Shown: positions 27,658 to 36,790 of the stretch, piece by piece | How the letters are laid out: the number at the start of each line of letters is the position of its first letter | Position numbering within the stretch: position 1 is the stretch's first letter | Source: CAZHVS01 sp964536015 | GTDB taxonomy: Bacteria > Bacteroidota > Ignavibacteria > Ignavibacteriales > Ignavibacteriaceae | Direction: 5' to 3' | Assembly: GCA_964536015.1 (NCBI GenBank) | Contig: CAZHVS010000004.1 | Span: 143,089-207,088, forward strand | Length of the DNA stretch: 64,000 nucleotides | The notes under the pieces: generated by a model | The model's input: only the letters and a program-made list of their open reading frames with translations | What the model was told of the DNA's origin: nothing | The model's database searches: none | Position numbers and translations under genes: made by a program

Positions 27658-28199
27658 TGCGAAAACTCTCACACTCAGAAATTTCTTCAAATCGTAGCAC
27701 TCTTGATACAATTAAGGATGTAAAGAAACTTCCTGTCTATGTTATATTAAACAGTATAAGGTCAAGTTATAATGTGGGTTCAATCTTTCGTACATCAGAC
27801 GGAGTAATGATTGAAAAGCTTTATCTTTGTGGTTACACTCCGCATCCACCAAATAAAGATGTACTTAAAACCGCTCTTGGAGCCACTGAAAGCGTAAAAT
27901 GGGAATATGTAAAAAATCCAGCTGATGCAGTCACTAATTTAAAATCTTCCGGAGTTAAAATTGCGGCGCTTGAACTAACGAATAAAAGTATACTTTATAA
28001 TGAAGTAAATGCAAAGGATTTTCCCTTAGCACTTTTGGTTGGAAATGAGATTACAGGTGTCTCGCAGGAATTATTAGACTTGTGTGATATGGCTCTTGAG
28101 ATTCCTCAATATGGAATAAAACAATCTTTAAATGTTGCAGTAGCATATGGTATTACTATATTTGAGCTGCGCAAAATTTTTGATTTTAAAAAAAGTTAA
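27657..28199 (+). CDS. SpoU/TrmH-family RNA 2'-O-methyltransferase
   Basis: The 180-residue product has the three SPOUT knot motifs: NSIRSSYNVGSIFRTSDG (about 31-48), LLVGNEITGVSQ (about 125-136) and LEIPQYGIKQSLNVAVA (about 147-163). These proteins methylate ribose 2'-OH in tRNA or rRNA. It resembles the small TrmH-like proteins without an N-terminal substrate-binding domain. The exact target nucleoside is not decidable. It ends directly against the opposing gene's stop, with no spacer. Confidence 0.9.
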   Translation: MRKLSHSEISSNRSTLDTIKDVKKLPVYVILNSIRSSYNVGSIFRTSDGVMIEKLYLCGYTPHPPNKDVLKTALGATESVKWEYVKNPADAVTNLKSSGVKIAALELTNKSILYNEVNAKDFPLALLVGNEITGVSQELLDLCDMALEIPQYGIKQSLNVAVAYGITIFELRKIFDFKKS

Positions 28200-29861
28200 T
28201 TATTTCTTTTCTCTAAAATACTCTTCCACTCTATTGATTAAAATATTCGCTTCTTTTGAACTGAAAGGATTAATTCGGTAAGAAGTGAAAACCGATTTCA
28301 TAAGTTCATTTGCTTCGTCAAAGCTGCTGCATTCAGAAATTCGTTCAAGTGTATTTACAAAATCCACGCTATCCTGATTAAAAACATGAGAAATAATTTT
28401 CATTGTATCTTTTGCAGTAAAGTAATTGAAAATATCATTTTCTTCTAACTCATTTACTTCCTCTGCTTCAATTTTTTCATTTTCGACCGGTATTTCTTCC
28501 TGATTATTTAATAATTCTGTCTCCGTCTTCAAAATTTCATCAAAAGCAGGTTCTTCATTTTTAACTTCTTCATTTATATCTTCTTCTTGAATATTCAACT
28601 CATCTAATGATAATTCAATTTCTGCGTCGGACTCAATAGCTCCCTCGCTTTCAGACGATTCTTCAGCCTGTTCAAGGACATCAAAATTTATATGAATTTC
28701 CTCTCCCCGTTCTTCAACAATTTCTTCATTTCTTCCCGGTTGAAATCCATCCATATCAATATTCTTTTCTATCAACTCAGATTGAATTTCAAGATCCTTC
28801 ATTTCTTCTATTGATGAAACCGGAGGAAAATATTCTTCCATGATTTTGTTTTCATCAACTGTATTTATTCCATCTAAATTTAATCCTATCATTTCCTTAG
28901 TCAGGTTATCGTCAAACGAAATATTTTCAGCATCTGAAATACCTTTTTCATAGATTTCTTCTTGTGGTTGAATTATTGATTCATCTTTAAGCGGCTGAGA
29001 AAATAAATCAGGTTGATTATAAATACTTGAAACCTCTTTTGGTGATTGAAAATCCGGTGCAAAACTGTCGGCGATTAAATCTTCCCCTGATTTTTCAATA
29101 TCAATCGGTATATCTTTTTGTAATGCAGAAAGAACTTCATGTAATTCAAACTTTTGTTTAGGATCAACAGAAAGCAACTGACGAATTTTATATATCTGAT
29201 TATGCAATCCTTTTTCTTTTAAGAATATTTCAACACTACCTATAGCAATTTTTGTTTTACTCACTTCACCAATATTTATAAACTCGGCGATACAATATAA
29301 ACCATTTTCCAAAACTTTATCAAGCTGAGTTGCAAGTAATTCATTCTGAATTCCATCGAGTAATTCAGTGAATTCAATATTACTTATTGAAATAATATTT
29401 TTTTTATGCAATACTATGCTTAAGATATTTTTTAGAAAATCGTAAAAATACACGTAATTAAGAAGCAGTTTTATTTCATCATAGTTTCGAATCTGGTCAC
29501 CTTCAAAAATAAATTTCTTTAAGGTCCATTTTGGACGAAGTACGTAGTTAACGTTAAAAGCTACTGCCTGCTCGACAAGTCTTTTTACATCTTCAAACGG
29601 AAGGAGCTTTTTGCTCTTGATTTCTTTGCTTATTAAATCAAAGTACTTAACTATTTCAGGACCCGAATAATCAAACAAAGATTTTTGCAGCAATCTTTGC
29701 CTGTCAAGATATATAAGATAATCCAGTTCAGCAGATATATATTGTACAATAGCAGGATGAACATTAACCGAAATCATATCATCTAAAGTAAAAAATGACC
29801 CCAGTCTTTTAATCCTGTTAAGATTGAAATCAGTAATAAATCTAATTTCTTTTTCAAACAT
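28200..29861 (-). CDS. Acidic multi-domain protein of unknown function
   Basis: The product is 553 residues from ATG 29861; TTG 29873 would add four. The N-terminal part (about 1-250) is helical and resembles no family I know. The middle (about 255-460) is very rich in Glu, Asp, Ser and Asn and low in structure. The C-terminal 80 residues are helical again. There is no signal peptide or membrane segment. It looks like a cytoplasmic scaffold or adaptor with a flexible acidic linker. It lies downstream of the sdhCAB terminator and is probably transcribed alone. Confidence 0.7.
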   Translation of the reverse strand: MFEKEIRFITDFNLNRIKRLGSFFTLDDMISVNVHPAIVQYISAELDYLIYLDRQRLLQKSLFDYSGPEIVKYFDLISKEIKSKKLLPFEDVKRLVEQAVAFNVNYVLRPKWTLKKFIFEGDQIRNYDEIKLLLNYVYFYDFLKNILSIVLHKKNIISISNIEFTELLDGIQNELLATQLDKVLENGLYCIAEFINIGEVSKTKIAIGSVEIFLKEKGLHNQIYKIRQLLSVDPKQKFELHEVLSALQKDIPIDIEKSGEDLIADSFAPDFQSPKEVSSIYNQPDLFSQPLKDESIIQPQEEIYEKGISDAENISFDDNLTKEMIGLNLDGINTVDENKIMEEYFPPVSSIEEMKDLEIQSELIEKNIDMDGFQPGRNEEIVEERGEEIHINFDVLEQAEESSESEGAIESDAEIELSLDELNIQEEDINEEVKNEEPAFDEILKTETELLNNQEEIPVENEKIEAEEVNELEENDIFNYFTAKDTMKIISHVFNQDSVDFVNTLERISECSSFDEANELMKSVFTSYRINPFSSKEANILINRVEEYFREKK

Positions 29862-29894
29862 TTTGATATCCAATTTATTTGCAACTTTAAAATA

Positions 29895-29930
29895 AAAAAA
29901 TCCTGATTAAAAACTTTAATCAGGATTAAA
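29895..29930 (-). terminator. Terminator of the sdhCAB operon
   Basis: TCCTGATTAAA (29901-29911) pairs with TTTAATCAGGA (29915-29925). On the minus strand the hairpin is followed by a run of T. It starts just after the sdhB stop (29945). Confidence 0.88.
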
Positions 29931-29944
29931 TTAAATAAGAATAT

Positions 29945-30730
29945 TTATGCGCCGGTTTTAATTCTAATATCCTGGTGAAAAAATTTAGCACGATAAAATT
30001 CTCTGTTTAACCGTGCAATATTTGTTAATTTTATTTCTTTAGGACATTCGGCTTCACAAGCACCAATATTGGTACAGTTTCCAAACTCCCATTTATCCAT
30101 TTCTGCAACCATTTTTTCCACTCTAACCTCTCTTTCAGGTTTCCCCTGTGGAAGTAATGCAAGTTGAGAAATTTTTGCACTTACAAAAAGCATAGCAGAA
30201 GCATTTGGACAAGCAGCCACACAAGCTCCGCATCCAATACATGCCGCAGCATCCATTGCAAGTTCAGCAATTTCTTTAGGAATCAATGTAGCATTTGCAT
30301 CTGGCACACCACCTGTATCAACGGAAACAAATCCTCCTGCCTGAATTATTTTATCCATAGCAGTGCGATCAACAATCAAATCTTTAATAACAGGAAATGC
30401 TTTTGCTCTCCATGGTTCAATCCATATTGTATCACCATCTTTAAAGTGACGCATATGAAGCTGACAGGTTGTAATTCCCTGCAAAGGACCGTGAGGTCTT
30501 CCATTTATTACTAACCCACAGCATCCACAAATTCCTTCACGACAATCATGCTCAAATGCAAAAGGTTCTATCCCGTTCGCTTCCAGTCCTTCATTTACAA
30601 CATCAAGCATTTCTAAAAATGAGCTATCCGGAGAAACATTCTCGGCAGTATAAGTTTCAAAATGTCCTTTTACATTATTGTTGGGTTGTTTCCAAACCTT
30701 AAGAGTAAGTTTCATATTACCTTTACTCAT
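29945..30730 (-). CDS. sdhB: Succinate dehydrogenase/fumarate reductase iron-sulfur subunit
   Basis: It carries electrons from the flavoprotein to the membrane quinone site. The 261-residue product has the 2Fe-2S ferredoxin-like site (CREGICGCCG, about 63-72), a 4Fe-4S-type site (CIGCGACVAACP, about 164-175) and a further Cys cluster (CTNIGACEAECPKEI, about 218-232). GGAG precedes the ATG, which overlaps the sdhA stop by four bases. Last gene of the operon. Confidence 0.96.
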   Translation of the reverse strand: MSKGNMKLTLKVWKQPNNNVKGHFETYTAENVSPDSSFLEMLDVVNEGLEANGIEPFAFEHDCREGICGCCGLVINGRPHGPLQGITTCQLHMRHFKDGDTIWIEPWRAKAFPVIKDLIVDRTAMDKIIQAGGFVSVDTGGVPDANATLIPKEIAELAMDAAACIGCGACVAACPNASAMLFVSAKISQLALLPQGKPEREVRVEKMVAEMDKWEFGNCTNIGACEAECPKEIKLTNIARLNREFYRAKFFHQDIRIKTGA

Positions 30731-32637
30731 TTGTAACTCCTTACTGTAGGTTTTAAAAATTCAAAGTTCAATTCTTCTTTATTTAATATCCATTTACCTG
30801 GTTCAATGAATTCCCAGGCAGCCACATATGCAAAGTTTTCATCATCACGCTTTGCTTCTCCATCTTCATACTGAAATTCTTCTCTGAAATGTCCACCACA
30901 GGATTCATTTCTATGAAGTGCATCAATAGCCATCAATTCACCAAGTTCAAGAAAATCTATTAACCTTCCTGCCCTCTCTAATGCCTGATTAAGATCCTCA
31001 GCAGAACCTGGAACATTAACATTTTTCCAGAATTCGTCACGCAGTTGTTGAATTTCAGTTATAGCTTCTTTCAGACCTTTTTCATTACGTGCCATTCCAA
31101 CTTTATTCCACATAATCCTTCCAAGCTGGCGATGAATATCATCTGTAGTACGTCTTCCTTTAATTGATAAAATTCGTTTTGTCAAATCCTTTACTGAATC
31201 AATCTCTTTTTTAAATTCAGGGTGATCAGTTTTTACAATAGAAAATTTTGTGCTTGCCAGATAATCCCCTATTGTATACGGAATAACGAAATAACCATCG
31301 GCTAAACCTTGCATAAGTGCACTCGCACCAAGGCGGTTTGCTCCATGATCCGAGAAGTTCGCTTCACCAAGCACATATAAACCGGGAATTGAACTCATCA
31401 AATTATAATCAACCCAAAGCCCACCCATTGTATAATGGGGTGCAGGATAGATTCGCATTGGAACATTATAAGGATTTTCAGCAGTAATCATTTCATACAT
31501 CTGGAAAAGATTCCCATACCTTTCCTCAATAACAGATTTTCCCAATCGTTTTATTGAATCAGCGAAATCAAGATATACAGCCTGACCTGTATCTCCCACT
31601 CCTCTTCCTGCATCACAAGCTTCCTTGGCAGCTCTTGAAGAAATATCCCTTGGAGCTAAATTTCCATAAGATGGATATTTTCTTTCAAGATAGTAATCTC
31701 TTTCATCTTCAGGGATATCTGAAGCTTTTCGTGTATCACCCGCTTTCTTTGGAACCCAAACTCGCCCATCGTTTCTTAATGATTCACTCATTAATGTTAA
31801 TTTTGATTGTTGATCGCCATGAAGCGGAAGACAGGTTGGATGAATTTGTGTATAACAAGGATTAGCAAAAGCCGCTCCTTTTCTATGAGCTCTCCAGATA
31901 GCTGTCGTATTGCAATTCATAGCATTTGTCGAGAGATAAAATACACGTGAATAACCACCTGTGGCTAGACACACAGCGTGAGCAGAGTAACTTTCTATTT
32001 CTCCCGTAACAAGATTTCTTGCGACAACTCCCCTTGCAATTCCATCAACTAAAACGACTCCAAGCATTTCACGTCGCGTAAACATTTTAATTTTTCCAAG
32101 TCCGATTTGTCTGCTTAATGCACTATAAGCACCCAATAAAAGTTGCTGTCCGGTTTGACCTCTTGCATAAAAAGTTCTTGAAACAAGAGCTCCGCCGAAA
32201 GAACGATTATCAAGATGTCCCCCATATTCTCTAGCAAACGGAACCCCCTGAGCAACACATTGATCAATAATGTTATTACTTACCTCAGCAAGACGATAGA
32301 CATTTGCTTCGCGAGCTCGATAATCTCCACCTTTTAATGTATCATAAAAAAGTCTGTAAATGCTGTCGCCATCGTTCGGATAATTTTTTGCTGCATTTAT
32401 TCCTCCCTGGGCAGCAATGCTATGAGCACGTCGAGGACTATCATGAAAAGTTAAAACAGTAACATTATATCCAAGTTCTGAAAGAGTTGCAGCTGCTGAA
32501 GCACCTGCTAAACCAGTGCCAACAACAAGTAGATCATATTTTCTCTTGTTTGCTGGGTTTACAAGTTTACTATTAAAACGATGATTAGTCCATTTTTCAG
32601 AAATATTACCTGCAGGAATTTTAGATTCTAATTTCAT
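30727..32637 (-). CDS. sdhA: Succinate dehydrogenase/fumarate reductase flavoprotein subunit
   Basis: The catalytic subunit oxidises succinate to fumarate. The 636-residue product has the N-terminal FAD-binding loop GTGLAGASAA (about 41-50), the HSIAAQGGINAA segment with the His that binds FAD, and the dicarboxylate-site HPTCLP and AP-HYTMGG motifs. The ribosome site is a strong GGGAGG. It overlaps sdhB by four bases and follows sdhC by seven. Confidence 0.97.
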   Translation of the reverse strand: MKLESKIPAGNISEKWTNHRFNSKLVNPANKRKYDLLVVGTGLAGASAAATLSELGYNVTVLTFHDSPRRAHSIAAQGGINAAKNYPNDGDSIYRLFYDTLKGGDYRAREANVYRLAEVSNNIIDQCVAQGVPFAREYGGHLDNRSFGGALVSRTFYARGQTGQQLLLGAYSALSRQIGLGKIKMFTRREMLGVVLVDGIARGVVARNLVTGEIESYSAHAVCLATGGYSRVFYLSTNAMNCNTTAIWRAHRKGAAFANPCYTQIHPTCLPLHGDQQSKLTLMSESLRNDGRVWVPKKAGDTRKASDIPEDERDYYLERKYPSYGNLAPRDISSRAAKEACDAGRGVGDTGQAVYLDFADSIKRLGKSVIEERYGNLFQMYEMITAENPYNVPMRIYPAPHYTMGGLWVDYNLMSSIPGLYVLGEANFSDHGANRLGASALMQGLADGYFVIPYTIGDYLASTKFSIVKTDHPEFKKEIDSVKDLTKRILSIKGRRTTDDIHRQLGRIMWNKVGMARNEKGLKEAITEIQQLRDEFWKNVNVPGSAEDLNQALERAGRLIDFLELGELMAIDALHRNESCGGHFREEFQYEDGEAKRDDENFAYVAAWEFIEPGKWILNKEELNFEFLKPTVRSYK

Positions 32638-32643
32638 AACAAA

Positions 32644-33309
32644 TTACCTCCCAAAGAAAAAAAAGTAAATGGGGAAAGAAGCAAAACCAAATGCAATAAG
32701 AAAAGCAAAAAGTCTTCCAACAGCTTTAATAAATGGTGTATATTTCTGATGATTCAAACCAAGTGTTTGAAATGCACTCTGGAAACCATGCCATAAATGC
32801 AATCCTAAAAGAATCATTGCAAAAACATAAATTAATGAATAAACCGGATCTTTAAATATTCCCAGTACAATATCGTAATCAGTAACTAAAGCAGGATCTT
32901 TTTCATATTTGAAAGCATACCAGAAATTTTTCAAGTGTATAACCAGAAAGATAAAAACTATACTTGCTGAGATTATCATATTTCGAGATGCGAATGTACT
33001 ATTTGGATCTGCACTGTTTATCTTATATGGAATAGGTCTGGCTTTCCTATTCTGCAGCCAAAGTCTTAAACCATCCCAAATGTGAAAACCAAATCCTAAC
33101 ACTAACCCTATTTCAAGTAGACGAATAAAATATACAAGGGCAGTCTCATTCAAAGTATGAACATAAAGGTTAAAAGCATCTTTACCCACATAAAGGAAGA
33201 TATTTCCGAATAAATGAACACATAGAAAGACAATAAGAAACAATCCTGTTAAAGCCATTAGTAGTTTTTTGCCAATGGATTGATTAAACATTTTAAAGAG
33301 CCAATTCAT
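32644..33309 (-). CDS. sdhC: Succinate dehydrogenase cytochrome b subunit (b558 type)
   Basis: The single membrane anchor of the type-B SDH. About 221 residues with five membrane segments and several conserved His that can ligate two haems (LCVHLFGN, FGFHIWDG, LHLWHGF). It hands electrons to or from menaquinone. ATG 33309 has GGAGAG upstream; a TTG one codon earlier is an alternative start. First gene of sdhCAB. An inverted repeat lies 80 bases upstream. Confidence 0.95.
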   Translation of the reverse strand: MNWLFKMFNQSIGKKLLMALTGLFLIVFLCVHLFGNIFLYVGKDAFNLYVHTLNETALVYFIRLLEIGLVLGFGFHIWDGLRLWLQNRKARPIPYKINSADPNSTFASRNMIISASIVFIFLVIHLKNFWYAFKYEKDPALVTDYDIVLGIFKDPVYSLIYVFAMILLGLHLWHGFQSAFQTLGLNHQKYTPFIKAVGRLFAFLIAFGFASFPIYFFFFGR

Positions 33310-33388
33310 CAAAATCTCTCCTTACTTAAAGTTGGAATATTTATGAAGAAAATATCTAAGTCCATTTCTTCATCGACACACTAATAAA

Positions 33389-33413
33389 TTTTTCTAAATG
33401 CAACTTAGAAAAA
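33389..33413. repeat. Inverted repeat upstream of sdhC
   Basis: TTTTTCTAA (33389-33397) and TTAGAAAAA (33405-33413) are exact inverted copies around a 7-base loop, 80 bases upstream of sdhC and about 138 before the divergent gene at 33551. It could be an operator for a redox or carbon regulator. A second structural role is possible. Confidence 0.35.
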
Positions 33414-33483
33414 GTGAAATTGAATTCAAAAAAATTATATTACATAGCTTTAAAATGTTCGTGCTTTTTTAGTTATTATTATT

Positions 33484-33491
33484 TACATTTG
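33484..33491 (+). promoter_or_regulatory. Bacteroidetes-type -7 box (TACATTTG) before the FGE-like gene
   Basis: TACATTTG matches TAnnTTTG and lies 59 bases before ATG 33551, a longer leader than for the other candidates. No -33 element was seen. Confidence 0.4.
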
Positions 33492-33550
33492 TAACAAACA
33501 TAAGGTATTTATGTTACTTTATTTTCATATAAAATGCGGAAAGGGTTTTT

Positions 33551-35170
33551 ATGAATAAAAGTATAAAGAATAAGTTAATATTATTTGTAATTTTCTTTCA
33601 GTTTACTTTGCTATGCAATAATGTTGTTGTATCAAATGTCTATTTAACCAATCAAAACGTTACTAATCATACAACACAAATTGTATTTGATATAAGCTGG
33701 GATAATTCTTGGAGGATCGCTTCAGGAGCAGCTAACTGGGACGCTGTTTGGATTTTTGCAAAATATCGTGTGGGAACTGGAAACTGGCAGCATGCATATC
33801 TTTCTACTACTTCAGGCAATCATACTGTTACAACAAACAACGGAGTTCCAGCGGCTTTTTCTGTTGGCACAACTACTATCTCTTCTAATCAAAGAGGTAT
33901 GGGTGTTTTTGCTTATAGAAGCTCAAACGGCACTGGCTCTGTAAACTGGAGTGGTGTTAAACTACAATGGAACTATGGCGAAAATAATGTCGCTGATACA
34001 GCAATCATTGATATAAAAATCTATGCAATCGAAATGGTTTACATTCCATCCGGAAGTTTCTATGTCGGAGATGGAACGACTAATAATATCAGAGGACAAT
34101 TGCATAATGCAAATAGTACAACAACGCCTCTTTTGATAACCTCTGAAAATTCTTTAACTTTAGGAGGAACAAGTGATGGGAATATTGGAAATAATAATGC
34201 AAGCGGTATGAGTGTAGCAGATGATTTTAATAACTCAACGACAAAAACTTTACCCGCAACTTTCCCTAAAGGTTACAATGCCTTTTATTGTATGAAATAT
34301 GAAATGTCGCAAGAACAATACATGAGTTTTCTTAATACGTTAACCCGTACACAACAGAATAGCCTTGTGTCTTCCAACATAACCGGAACAACAGTCACAA
34401 ATAGATATGTTATGAGCAATACAAGTTCAATGTCTTATCGCAACGGCATCCGTTGTGATGGAACTCTTCCTAACACAACTGACCCTGTGAATTTTTATTG
34501 TGATTATAACGGTAATGGTACAGGCAATGAATCCGGAGATGGATTAAATATTGCTTGTAATTTTATTAACTGGGTAATGGGTTCGGCCTTTGCAGACTGG
34601 TCTGGTTTAAGACCAATGACAGAACTTGAGTTTGAAAAAGTATGCAGAAGTAACCAAACTCCCATGGCAGATGACTATGCCTGGGGAAATACAAACCTGA
34701 CCATAGTTAACAATAACGAAATCACCAATCAGGGATTTTCAAACGAAGTATCAACAACTGCGGGGGCAAACTGTACTTGCGGAGATCCTGCTAATGTTGG
34801 GGCACACAGAGTGGGAATGTTTGCAACCAATACAACAAATCGTGAACAATCTGGAGCAAGTTATTTTGGGGTTATGGAGATGAGTGGAAGCCTCTGGGAA
34901 GAAATTGTATCAATTGGAATTTCTAACGGAAGAAGTTTTACAGGAACTCATGGTGATGGTTCATTAAACACTAGCGGGTATGCAACTAACAGTGATTGGG
35001 CAGGATTTGCGGGAAGTGGAGTGATTAATGCTGTTGGTTCAGGTTTAAGAGGAGGCTCGTTTCGCGTTAATTGTTCATACTCAAGATTATCTGACCGCTT
35101 CTACAGTTCGATAAGTTCTAACCAGGCTGATGGATTTAGGGGAATGCGGTTTGTAAGAACAGCACCATAA
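33551..35170 (+). CDS. Secreted formylglycine-generating-enzyme-like (SUMF1/FGE-sulfatase) protein
   Basis: The 539-residue product has a signal peptide (about 1-27), an N-terminal beta-rich domain (about 30-160) and an FGE/SUMF1 domain (about 170-539) with EMVYIPSGSFYVG, the ADWSGLRPMTELEFEKVCR and GVMEMSGSLWEE signatures, and LRGGSF...GFRGMRFV at the end. True FGE uses two active-site Cys to convert sulfatase Cys to formylglycine; I could not place both here, so many such proteins are structural. It lacks its own sorting domain, while the next gene supplies one. Confidence 0.88.
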   Translation: MNKSIKNKLILFVIFFQFTLLCNNVVVSNVYLTNQNVTNHTTQIVFDISWDNSWRIASGAANWDAVWIFAKYRVGTGNWQHAYLSTTSGNHTVTTNNGVPAAFSVGTTTISSNQRGMGVFAYRSSNGTGSVNWSGVKLQWNYGENNVADTAIIDIKIYAIEMVYIPSGSFYVGDGTTNNIRGQLHNANSTTTPLLITSENSLTLGGTSDGNIGNNNASGMSVADDFNNSTTKTLPATFPKGYNAFYCMKYEMSQEQYMSFLNTLTRTQQNSLVSSNITGTTVTNRYVMSNTSSMSYRNGIRCDGTLPNTTDPVNFYCDYNGNGTGNESGDGLNIACNFINWVMGSAFADWSGLRPMTELEFEKVCRSNQTPMADDYAWGNTNLTIVNNNEITNQGFSNEVSTTAGANCTCGDPANVGAHRVGMFATNTTNREQSGASYFGVMEMSGSLWEEIVSIGISNGRSFTGTHGDGSLNTSGYATNSDWAGFAGSGVINAVGSGLRGGSFRVNCSYSRLSDRFYSSISSNQADGFRGMRFVRTAP

Positions 35171-35186
35171 CTATTAGAGGTGTGAA

Positions 35187-35942
35187 ATGAATAAATTTAT
35201 AATATTAACTTTGTTATTATTGGCCTCGTCAGCATTTGCTCAGTTTGGCGGTGGTATTGCAGATGGATTTGACATGAAATCTTTTTCAATTAATATGAAA
35301 GAATTGAATGCGGCTTATATCGGAGGAGACGGTGGAGGCTCTTATACAGCATCTTTAAATGCTGTTCCCCTGGCTGTTGAACTTATTTCTTTCAAAGCTA
35401 ACGTAACAAAGCAAGGAATAGTTTTAAACTGGAAAACAGCAAGCGAAGTTAACAACTATGGCTTCGAAATTGAAAGGCGACCCAAGGAATCTACAAATTC
35501 TATGTGGATAACCGTTGGTTTTGTTAAAGGAAACGGTAATAGTAACTCGATAAAAGAATACCATTTCCCGGATCAAAAAATTCCTTCAGGTGTTTATCTT
35601 TACAGATTAAAACAAATTGATTCTGATGGAACATTTACATACAGCGATATTGTTGAAGTTGTGGTTAATCACACTCCTGAAAATTTTGTGCTCGATCAAA
35701 ATTATCCTAATCCCTTTAACCCTGTTACAAGGATTTCTTTTTCAATTCCCACAATGTGTGAAGTCTCAATTAAAATTTTCAACAGTCTTGGAAAAGAAAT
35801 AGCAACATTAATAAAGGAAATTAAATCTCCAGGATTTTATTCAGTTGATTTTAATGCTTCAGGTTTAAGCAGTGGAATCTATTTTTATAAAATGAATGCT
35901 GGTGATTTCAGAAGTATAAAAAAAATGATGTTGCTTAAATAA
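35187..35942 (+). CDS. Small secreted protein with T9SS sorting domain
   Basis: The 251-residue product has a signal peptide (ending SAFAQ), a short Gly-rich mature N-terminus, an FnIII-like module (about 65-155; LNWKTASEVNNYGFEIER) and the sorting domain (NYPNPFNPVTRISFSIP from about 172) ending MMLLK. GAGGTG precedes the ATG. It starts 16 bases after the FGE-like gene, suggesting co-transcription and a joint function such as providing the T9SS anchor for a complex. That pairing is inferred. Confidence 0.85.
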   Translation: MNKFIILTLLLLASSAFAQFGGGIADGFDMKSFSINMKELNAAYIGGDGGGSYTASLNAVPLAVELISFKANVTKQGIVLNWKTASEVNNYGFEIERRPKESTNSMWITVGFVKGNGNSNSIKEYHFPDQKIPSGVYLYRLKQIDSDGTFTYSDIVEVVVNHTPENFVLDQNYPNPFNPVTRISFSIPTMCEVSIKIFNSLGKEIATLIKEIKSPGFYSVDFNASGLSSGIYFYKMNAGDFRSIKKMMLLK

Positions 35943-35962
35943 ATAACAGCCTTTTCAAAAAC

Positions 35963-35990
35963 AAAACCCGCTTATATTATGGCGGGTTTT
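35963..35990 (+). terminator. Terminator after the FGE-like/T9SS pair
   Basis: AAAACCCGC (35963-35971) pairs with GCGGGTTTT (35982-35990) around a 10-base loop and is followed by more T. Clear Rho-independent terminator. Confidence 0.9.
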
Positions 35991-36094
35991 TCTTTTTATG
36001 TATTTCTTTCTATTAGAAATTATAAAAAGAATAATCGCTTCAATTAATTCAAAAATACTATTAAATTTACCATATAAACTTTTAATTAGTTCTT

Positions 36095-36781
36095 ATGAAA
36101 TCCATATTCAGTTTTTTCTTAATAATGTCTTTATTTTCAAATTACTTTTTCCCACAGGAACGAGATATATCCTCGTTCCTTAAAAGAATTGATTCAGGAG
36201 AAATAATTGAAGTAAAAAAAGAATTAGTTCAGCTTTTAAAACAGACGCCTGGTGACCCCAGTTTATTATATCTCGATGCCTTATTAACTGAAAATTCTGT
36301 AGAAGCATCTTCTAAATATCAAAAGATTCTAGAGCAATCTCCTAAGAGTAACTACGCTGATGCCTGTCTTTACAGGTTGTATGCCTATAATTATGCAATT
36401 GGTTCTTATAGAAAAGCACAGGATTATCTTTTTAAACTTAAAAAAAATCACCCTAATTCTTCATTCATTAAATTAATAGAAGATGAACAGGTCGTCGATA
36501 ACCTAAAACCTATTGAACAAAAGCAATCAACAACAAGTAACATTGATGGTAAATATACAATTCAGGCAGGGGCTTTTTCAAATTTGAACAATGCTAATGA
36601 ATTAAAATCAGAACTTGAAGAAGCAGGACTTAAAGCAGAAGTGATAGAGAAATCTGTCGCGGGAACTGTTTTTCATGTTGTGTACGCAGGAAATTACAAA
36701 GATGAACAATCAGCTTTGTCAGTCTTAAATAAAATTAATAAAGATTTTAATTTAAACGCAAGAATAATATTCCGTAAATAA
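36095..36781 (+). CDS. Exported TPR-like protein with SPOR domain
   Basis: The 228-residue product has a signal peptide (about 1-21), TPR-like helices (about 40-130: YLDALLTENSVEASSKYQKI and ADACLYRLYAYNYAIG) and a C-terminal SPOR domain (about 150-226; YTIQAGAFSNLNNANELKSEL), which binds denuded glycan strands of peptidoglycan at division sites. It opens the long envelope gene run and ends nine bases before the MBL gene. A cell-division or wall-monitoring role is inferred. Confidence 0.85.
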   Translation: MKSIFSFFLIMSLFSNYFFPQERDISSFLKRIDSGEIIEVKKELVQLLKQTPGDPSLLYLDALLTENSVEASSKYQKILEQSPKSNYADACLYRLYAYNYAIGSYRKAQDYLFKLKKNHPNSSFIKLIEDEQVVDNLKPIEQKQSTTSNIDGKYTIQAGAFSNLNNANELKSELEEAGLKAEVIEKSVAGTVFHVVYAGNYKDEQSALSVLNKINKDFNLNARIIFRK

Positions 36782-36790
36782 TTTAAGAGA

